A stretch of 64,000 bases of DNA. It comes from Lepus europaeus (Eukaryota; Chordata; Mammalia; Lagomorpha; Leporidae). The notes beneath the pieces are model-generated. The model was not told the origin of the DNA. It searched no databases and saw only the letters and a list, made by a program, of their open reading frames with translations. The translations under genes and the position numbers were made by a program. Shown one piece after another: positions 58,800-64,000 of this stretch; the first letter of the stretch is position 1, and each line of letters begins with the position of its first letter. Location of the stretch: NCBI RefSeq assembly GCF_033115175.1, contig NC_084836.1, positions 68,867,297 to 68,931,296 on the forward strand. The letters are read 5' to 3'.

Positions 58800-59092
58800 T
58801 GAAGTCAAAACTCTGTCAAGTCAGAAGACAAATGACAAATTGGAAAAAGATATTTGCAATTCATGTCACAAAGGGCTGATCTCCCTGCATATAAAGAACT
58901 CCCAGAAATCAGTAAATTCGTGAGCAACCATTAGGAAGAATGTCTAATGAGATTTACAGAGAGTTCCTGGAAAAGGAAAAACTAGCTTCTAACAGACCGA
59001 CGATGTTCAGCCTCAGTAGTGGTATTTCTTATTAGTTTTATTTTTTAAAGATTTATTTTATCTATTTGAAAGGCAGAGTTACAGAGCGGCAG

Positions 59093-59134
<42 letters not shown>

Positions 59135-59943
59135 GAGAAGTCTTCCTCCACTGGTTCACGCCCCAGGTGGCCCCAATGGCTGGAGCTGCACTGATCTGAA
59201 GCTAGGAGCCAGGAGCTTCTTCCGGATCTCTCACGTGAGTGCAGGGGCCCAAGAACTTGAGCCATCTTCTACTGCTTTCCCAGGACACAGCAGAGAGCTG
59301 GATTGGAAGTGGAGCAGCTGGGACTGGAACTGGCACCCATATGGGATGCCGGCACTGCAGGCAGCGGCCACACCTGCCCCACCACAGCGCCGGCCCCCAC
59401 CCTCAGTAGTAATAAAAAGGCAAATTGAAAGCCCCACCAGATTGGCAGAAATCCTAACATTCGCTGACTTCCTTTCTTTTCAGGGCTGTGGATGAACAGA
59501 CATTCTGAGCTATTGATAGTGGGAGTAGAAATTGGTACAAGCCCTATAGGGTTAATTTGGCAGGATCTATAAAAACTGCAAATATGCTATTCCAAGGCTG
59601 GGAATAAATCCTACAGATACGTTTGCACGCATGAGAAACACTGCACGGAACACTGTTCATTGCCGTGTTGTTTGGATTAGCAAACAATTGCAAATAATCC
59701 ATATGTCCATCGACAGTTTAGGGAAACTAAACCCTAGTGCATTCATCCAAGGAAATACTGTATGAGAATATACCAAGAGTGAGAAAGTTCTCCAAGATAT
59801 GTTTTACCCGAAAAAGGGAACAGTTCCTAACAGCATGCTTAGTAGGATGCCTTCTCTGCCAAAGAACAGGAAAATCGAGAATATTCATTAGTATCTGAGT
59901 AAAAAAATCTGGAAAGATACACAAAATACTCATAAAATGTGGT
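58800..59943 (+). mobile_element. L1M-type LINE, sense, 3' part
   Basis: Follows the order of an old L1 ORF2 end and 3'UTR: ACAAATTGGAAAAAGATATT, TCACAAAGGGCTGATCTCCC, ATATAAAGAACTCCCAG, CCACCAGATTGGCAGAAATC, CCATATGTCCATCGACAG. Broken by frameshifts and a SINE. Dead. Confidence 0.8.
59021..59400 (-). mobile_element. C-A SINE in L1M, with TSD
   Basis: TSD CCTCAGTAGT at 59011-59020 and 59401-59410. Removal rejoins the L1. Confidence 0.95.
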
Positions 59944-59944
59944 G

Positions 59945-60257
59945 ATGGGGCCGGCACTGTGTCATAGTGGGTAAAGCCGCCGCCTGTAGCACTGGCATCC
60001 CATATGGGTGTCGGTTCGAATCCCAGCTGCTCCACTCCCAGTCTAGCTCTCTGCTATGGCCTGGGAAAGCAGTGGAAGATGGCTCAAGTCCTTGGGCCCC
60101 TGCACCCATGTGGGAGACCAGGAAGAAGCTCCTGGCTCCTGGCTTCAGATCAGCCCTTTGAGGCCATTTGGGGAGTGAACCAGGGGATGGAAGACTTTCT
60201 CTCTCTTTCTCCCTCTCTCTCTGGCTCTGTAACTCTGCCTTTTAAATAAATAAGAAT
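59945..60257 (+). mobile_element. C-A SINE
   Basis: GGGGCCGGCACTGTGTCATA head, CCTTTTAAATAAATAAG tail. Confidence 0.92.
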
Positions 60258-60330
60258 CAGGAATCAAACCCAGCACTCTTTCGTGGCATGCAGATGTCTC
60301 AATCAGTAGGCCACATGCGCACTCCTCTCT
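60258..60330 (-). mobile_element. C-O SINE head fragment
   Basis: AATCAAACCCAGCACTC to AGGCCACATGCGCACTCC resembles the head side of an old antisense copy. Confidence 0.55.
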
Positions 60331-60349
60331 CTACATGTTTTATAATTTT

Positions 60350-60972
60350 CTAGGGGCAGGCATTTGGCCTAGTGGTTAAGACACTGAGTAGGGATTCTAT
60401 ATTCCATATCAGAGTGCCTGGGTTCAAGTCCCAGCTCCATTGTAGGTTCCAGCTTCCTGCTGGTGTGCACCCTGGAAGGCAACAGGTGATGGCTGCCGTA
60501 GCTGACTCCGTGCCTCTCACACGGGAGACTCAATGAAGCTCCAGGCTCCCAGTTTCAAACTGGCCCAGCCCTGGATGTTGTGGATATTTGGGGAGTAAAC
60601 TAACTGATGGGAGATCTCTCTGTGTCTGTCTCTCTTTTCTTTTCTTTTTTTAATGATTTATTCATTTATTTTACAGGCAGAGTTATGGATAGAGAGAGGG
60701 AGAAACAAAGAGAGAGGCCATCCATCCGCTGGTTCACTCCCCAGATGGCCGCAATGGCTGAGTTTCGGCCAGGCTGAAGCCAGGAGCTGTTTCCAAACTC
60801 TCACGTGGGTGCAGGAATCCAAGCACCTGGGCCATCTTCCGCTGCTTTCCCAGGCCATAGCAGAGAGCTGGATTGGAAGTGGAGCAGCCAGGACACAAAC
60901 TGGTGCCCATATGGGATTTAGCCTACTATGCCACAGTGCCAGCCCCTCTGTCTTTCAAATAAATGAAGGAAG
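60350..60972 (+). mobile_element. C-O SINE split by a C-A SINE
   Basis: GGGGCAGGCATTTGGCCTAG head, interrupted after the CT stretch, resuming at CTGTCTTTCAAATAAATG. Confidence 0.82.
60643..60944 (-). mobile_element. C-A SINE nested
   Basis: TTTTAATGATTTATTCATTT start, CACAGTGCCAGCCCC end. Confidence 0.9.
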
Positions 60973-60989
60973 GAAGATCTCTAAAACCT

Positions 60990-61658
60990 TTTAACTACCT
61001 GAATGGCCCTGCTATTAAATGGCTAATATTAAAAAGACAGACTCCAATAGTTGGAATTCTCAGACTTATGATTAAAGTTAAAATGATGCAATCACTTTGG
61101 AAAAGTTTGACAGGGTCTTTAAGGGCTAAACATTCACCTACCACATGATCCAGACAATCTTCTCTAGGTATTTACCCAAGAAAAATGAACAAAGTCTTAT
61201 AAATGGACATTTATAAAAGCTTTATTTGTCATAACCAAAAACTGGAAGCAGAGAAAATTTCATCCACAGATGAACGGATAAGCAAATTTATTGCCATACA
61301 CCAAGAGGGACTGACTCTGGATTCATAAAGCAACATGGAAAATCTCAATTATTTTGAGTCAAAGAAGTCAGATTTTAAAAAATGAAAAGGATACATGTAG
61401 CGTATAAGATTCCATTGATATAAAGTTTTAGGAAACATAAGCTAACACATGGCGATCTAAAGCAGATCAGCAGAGGAGCACAAGGGAGATTACACACAGA
61501 CGCCGGGAAGCTTCGAAGCAGTGAATATGTTCTTTGTCTTGATTGTGGTGAGCGCTCCATGGATGTGCACAAATGTCAACTCATCAAACTGCACATTTTA
61601 GACACGAGCAGCTTATTGTATGTGTACCAGTTAGACCTCAATGAAGCTGCTTTTAAAA
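60990..61658 (+). mobile_element. L1M-type LINE 3' end, sense, second copy
   Basis: CACTTTGGAAAAGTTTGACA, CCTACCACATGATCCAGACA, GTATTTACCCAAGAAAAATG, ACCAAAAACTGGAAGC, GATTCCATTGATATAAAG and CTCATCAAACTGCACATTTT lie in L1 order. It covers a region also present in the copy at 58800, so it is a separate element. Confidence 0.8.
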
Positions 61659-61672
61659 AATAACATTGGGTG

Positions 61673-61936
61673 GAAGGCATTTTGCCTGTCTGCTGGCTCC
61701 CTACCCAAATGCCTGCAACAGCCAGGGCTGGGCCAGGCCAAAGCCAGGAGCCAGGAGCTCCATCCAGGTAGGTGGCAGGGACCCAAGTCTTTGAGCCATC
61801 ACCTGTGCCTCCCAGAGAGCACATTCGCAGGAAGCCGAAATCTGGAGCGGAACCAGCACTCCAGCACCCAGGCGTTCTGATGTAGAATGTGCGTGTCCCA
61901 AGTGACATCTTACCTGCTAGGTCAAATGCCTGCCCC
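61673..61936 (-). mobile_element. C-O SINE
   Basis: TGGCTCCCTACCCAAATGCC to AGGTCAAATGCCTGCCCC, placed directly after the L1 end. Confidence 0.75.
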
Positions 61937-63302
61937 ACATTAAAAAAAAAAAAAAAGATTCTTGAAAAATAATTTTGGGATCAAGGAGAGGGAAAAGCCA
62001 AAGACGGTGGCTAAGGAATTCTGTTAATGTGGCTGAGGCCAGACAGTCGCTGAAAGAATTAGATCAGAATTCACAGGTGCTACACTAGAGATGGTGAGCT
62101 GACCACTGAGTCTGCTGGGCCCCCTGCTCCGCCCACCTGAATCAGGTTCATTATTGCATCTCACATAACTGCTGCTCGTCCCTTCTGCAACAGGAAGAAC
62201 AAAACCTACTTCCGAGCCCAAAGAGGGAGGGGGAGCTTGGAGGGAGAATGCAATGAAGCAAGGTGTTCAGGCTTCCCACATCGTGAAGGGAACACCTATT
62301 ACAAGACCTACGGCTCCAACAAGGCCCTCCGGTCTGATTCCTGGCCAGCCCCGGGAGAGAGGGAGGTCCTAGCACCCTCCCGGCTGGGCGGGGCCAGCCT
62401 GAGAAGCAAGGGCCCCTTCTCTTTTGGCTTTGAGCAGTTTTTCTACGAAATTCCAAACCACCTGCAGTAGCATCATCTTGGGCTTATTAAAACTGCGGAT
62501 GTACACATCAAAGTACACATCAAAGTTTGTGGGCTTGGGGGTTGAGATGTCATGTAATTCTCTGAGAGGTGTGTGTGTGTATGTATGTGTGTGTATGTGT
62601 ATGGGCATGCATGTGGATATGCACACGTGTGTGGAGCATGCATGCTTAACGTGTGTATGCACGTATGTGTATGTTCGTGCGTGTGTTCATGTGTGTGTTC
62701 CGAACATTCCCTTGGGCACTCAAAAGAACTGAGCCCCATCAGCTTCTCAGCCTGCACTGGACACCAGGAAGGGTCGGGACTTGGGGCACGCTGGCTACCT
62801 CCCCTAGACAGTTCTACCTGGTCACCTGTGTGCTGGGGCCACCACCCTTTCCCTTCTGTGGTGTTAATGCAGAATCTAGATGGAATGTGTCTGGGGACAG
62901 CTGAGGGCCCAGAGCGAGACACGCTTAGGGCTTCCAGGAGAAGTTTAAGGGAGGGGGCTCACAGGAGGTGAGGGAGGCCTGAGGACAAGGGAGCCAAGTC
63001 AGGGTCTGAGCTCCATCCATGTAGGGGACCAACACTGAATAGAGACAGAAGTTCTTGGCAGTTTGTCACCTGGATTATGGGAAAAGTGAAAGCCAAAGCT
63101 TAATGTTTTCCATTACCATAATTCTCTTTGGTTTCCCACCAACCCTTCAGAAAAGAACAACCTTGTATCATGATGATGGGGGATGTGTGACAGCTGTGTC
63201 CCACTGTGACTCTGGTTGCCAGCTGCCAAGGTAGTGGGCCATGGTAGAATGGAACAGAGGGTAAAGTGGCTTGCCTCCCACTCCATTTCCTCAAATATAT
63301 AA
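61937..63302. other. Intergenic, unique except one microsatellite
   Basis: About 1.37 kb. A15 run at 61942-61956 and (TG)n at 62565-62700. No exon recognised. Confidence 0.5.
62565..62700. repeat. Imperfect (TG)n microsatellite
   Basis: Alternating TG with CA, ATG and GTATG interruptions. Purine/pyrimidine alternation favours Z-DNA. Open frames through it give only Val/Cys/Met repeats. Confidence 0.88.
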
Positions 63303-63650
63303 AGAGAACCAGCATTATAGCATAGGGGGCTCAGCTGGGGCTGCCCGCATCCCCTCTCAGTGCACCAGTTCAAGCCCCAGCTGCTCTACTTCCCATCCAG
63401 CTCCCCGCTAATGCACCTGGGAGGCAGCAGGTAATGGCCCAAGTACTCGAGTCCCTGCTACCCATGTGGAAAACACGGATAGAGCTCCTGGCTCCTGACC
63501 TCTGCCTGACCCAGACCTGGCAGATGGAACAGATGGAAAATCTCTCTCTCCCTCTCCCCACCTACTCTTTCTCTCTCTGTCTTCCCCCCGCCCCATGTTT
63601 TTCTCTGTATCACTCTTCCTTTCAAATAATAAATAAATAAATAATAAACC
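63303..63650 (+). mobile_element. C-A/C-O SINE
   Basis: AGAACCAGCATTATAGCATA head, CTTTCAAATAATAAATAAAT tail. Confidence 0.85.
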
Positions 63651-63666
63651 TTAAAAGGGGAGATAG

Positions 63667-63990
63667 AGACCGGCGCTGTGGTGTAGTAGGTAAAGCCGCT
63701 GCCTGCAGTGCCAGTATCACCAGTTCGAGTCTCAGCCGCTCCATTTCCCATCCAGCTCTCTGCTATGACCTGGGAAAGCAGGGGAAGATGGCCCAAGTCC
63801 TTGGGCCCCTGCTCCTACATGCGAGACCTGAAAGAAGCTCCTGGCTCCTGGCTTCGGATCAGTGCAGCTCCAGCTGTTGTGGCCAACTGGGGAATAAACC
63901 AGCAGATGGAAGACCTCTCTCTCTCTCTCTTTGCTTCTCCTTCTCTCTCTATGTAACTCTTTCAAATAAATAAATAAATCTGAAAATAAA
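63667..63990 (+). mobile_element. C-A SINE
   Basis: GAGACCGGCGCTGTGGTGTA head, TTTCAAATAAATAAATAAAT tail, complete just before the window end. Confidence 0.92.
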
Positions 63991-64000
63991 ATCAACCCAT

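Noticed and set aside
62424-62732. Cys/Val-rich open frame
   Set aside because: Translation of a (TG)n microsatellite.
1-64000. Regularly recurring similar segments that could suggest a CRISPR array or defence locus
   Set aside because: They are dispersed tRNA-derived SINEs in both orientations in vertebrate DNA. No short regular repeat-spacer structure exists.

Overview
This window is nuclear DNA of a lagomorph, almost certainly the European rabbit (Oryctolagus cuniculus). It is crowded with about 90 copies of the rabbit-specific tRNA-derived C-repeat SINE in both orientations and carries spliced vertebrate genes with clear GT-AG junctions. Three genes are recognisable: BIN2 (3' part, + strand), SMAGP (all coding exons, + strand) and DAZAP2 (complete, - strand). 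As I recall the human locus, these genes are neighbours on chromosome 12q13 with the same relative orientation, so the window looks like a conserved syntenic block. No prokaryotic system, CRISPR array, rRNA gene or free-standing tRNA gene is visible.

Layout. 1-5457 is BIN2 intron: an antisense L1M riddled with SINEs, then about 1.4 kb of unique sequence. 5458-14605 holds the BIN2 3' exons: a large Ser/Pro/Glu-rich exon, a decayed exon beside nested SINEs, a short exon, then the final exon and 3'UTR. 14.6-21.1 kb is intergenic. 21.15-22.22 kb is a CpG island, the likely SMAGP promoter. SMAGP coding exons lie at 22638-22671, 44018-44101 and 45093-45274, with a 21-kb SINE-filled intron between the first two. 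DAZAP2 is convergent: its 3'UTR ends near 46.62 kb, its four coding exons run from 50649 down to 47912, and its CpG-island promoter lies at about 50.1-51.25 kb. 51.3-64 kb is gene-free, with SINEs, a solo LTR, a MaLR-like LTR remnant and two sense L1M pieces.

Repeat terms used below. C-A: standard C repeat, head GGGGCCGGCGCTGTGG, internal B-box-like GGTTCGAGTCC, CT-rich stretch, tail TTTCAAATAAATAAAT. C-B: younger type, head with CTAATCCTCCGCC and GGTTCTAGTCCCGG, tail CTCTGCCTGTCAAAA. C-O: old divergent copies with heads such as GGCATTTGGCTTAGTGG. Strand + means the head comes first on the given strand. TSD means target-site duplication. SINE edges without a TSD are good to about 10 bp.

The three proteins do not form one pathway. 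BIN2 is a BAR-domain membrane-curvature adaptor of blood cells, SMAGP a tiny epithelial membrane glycoprotein, and DAZAP2 a small proline-rich adaptor bound by WW-domain ligases. The most interesting observations are a BIN2 exon that looks disabled next to nested SINEs, a MITE-like family with inverted termini seen at several loci, a head-to-tail array of SINEs inserted one after another into one MITE arm, SINE fold-back chimeras, and a GC-AG first intron in DAZAP2.
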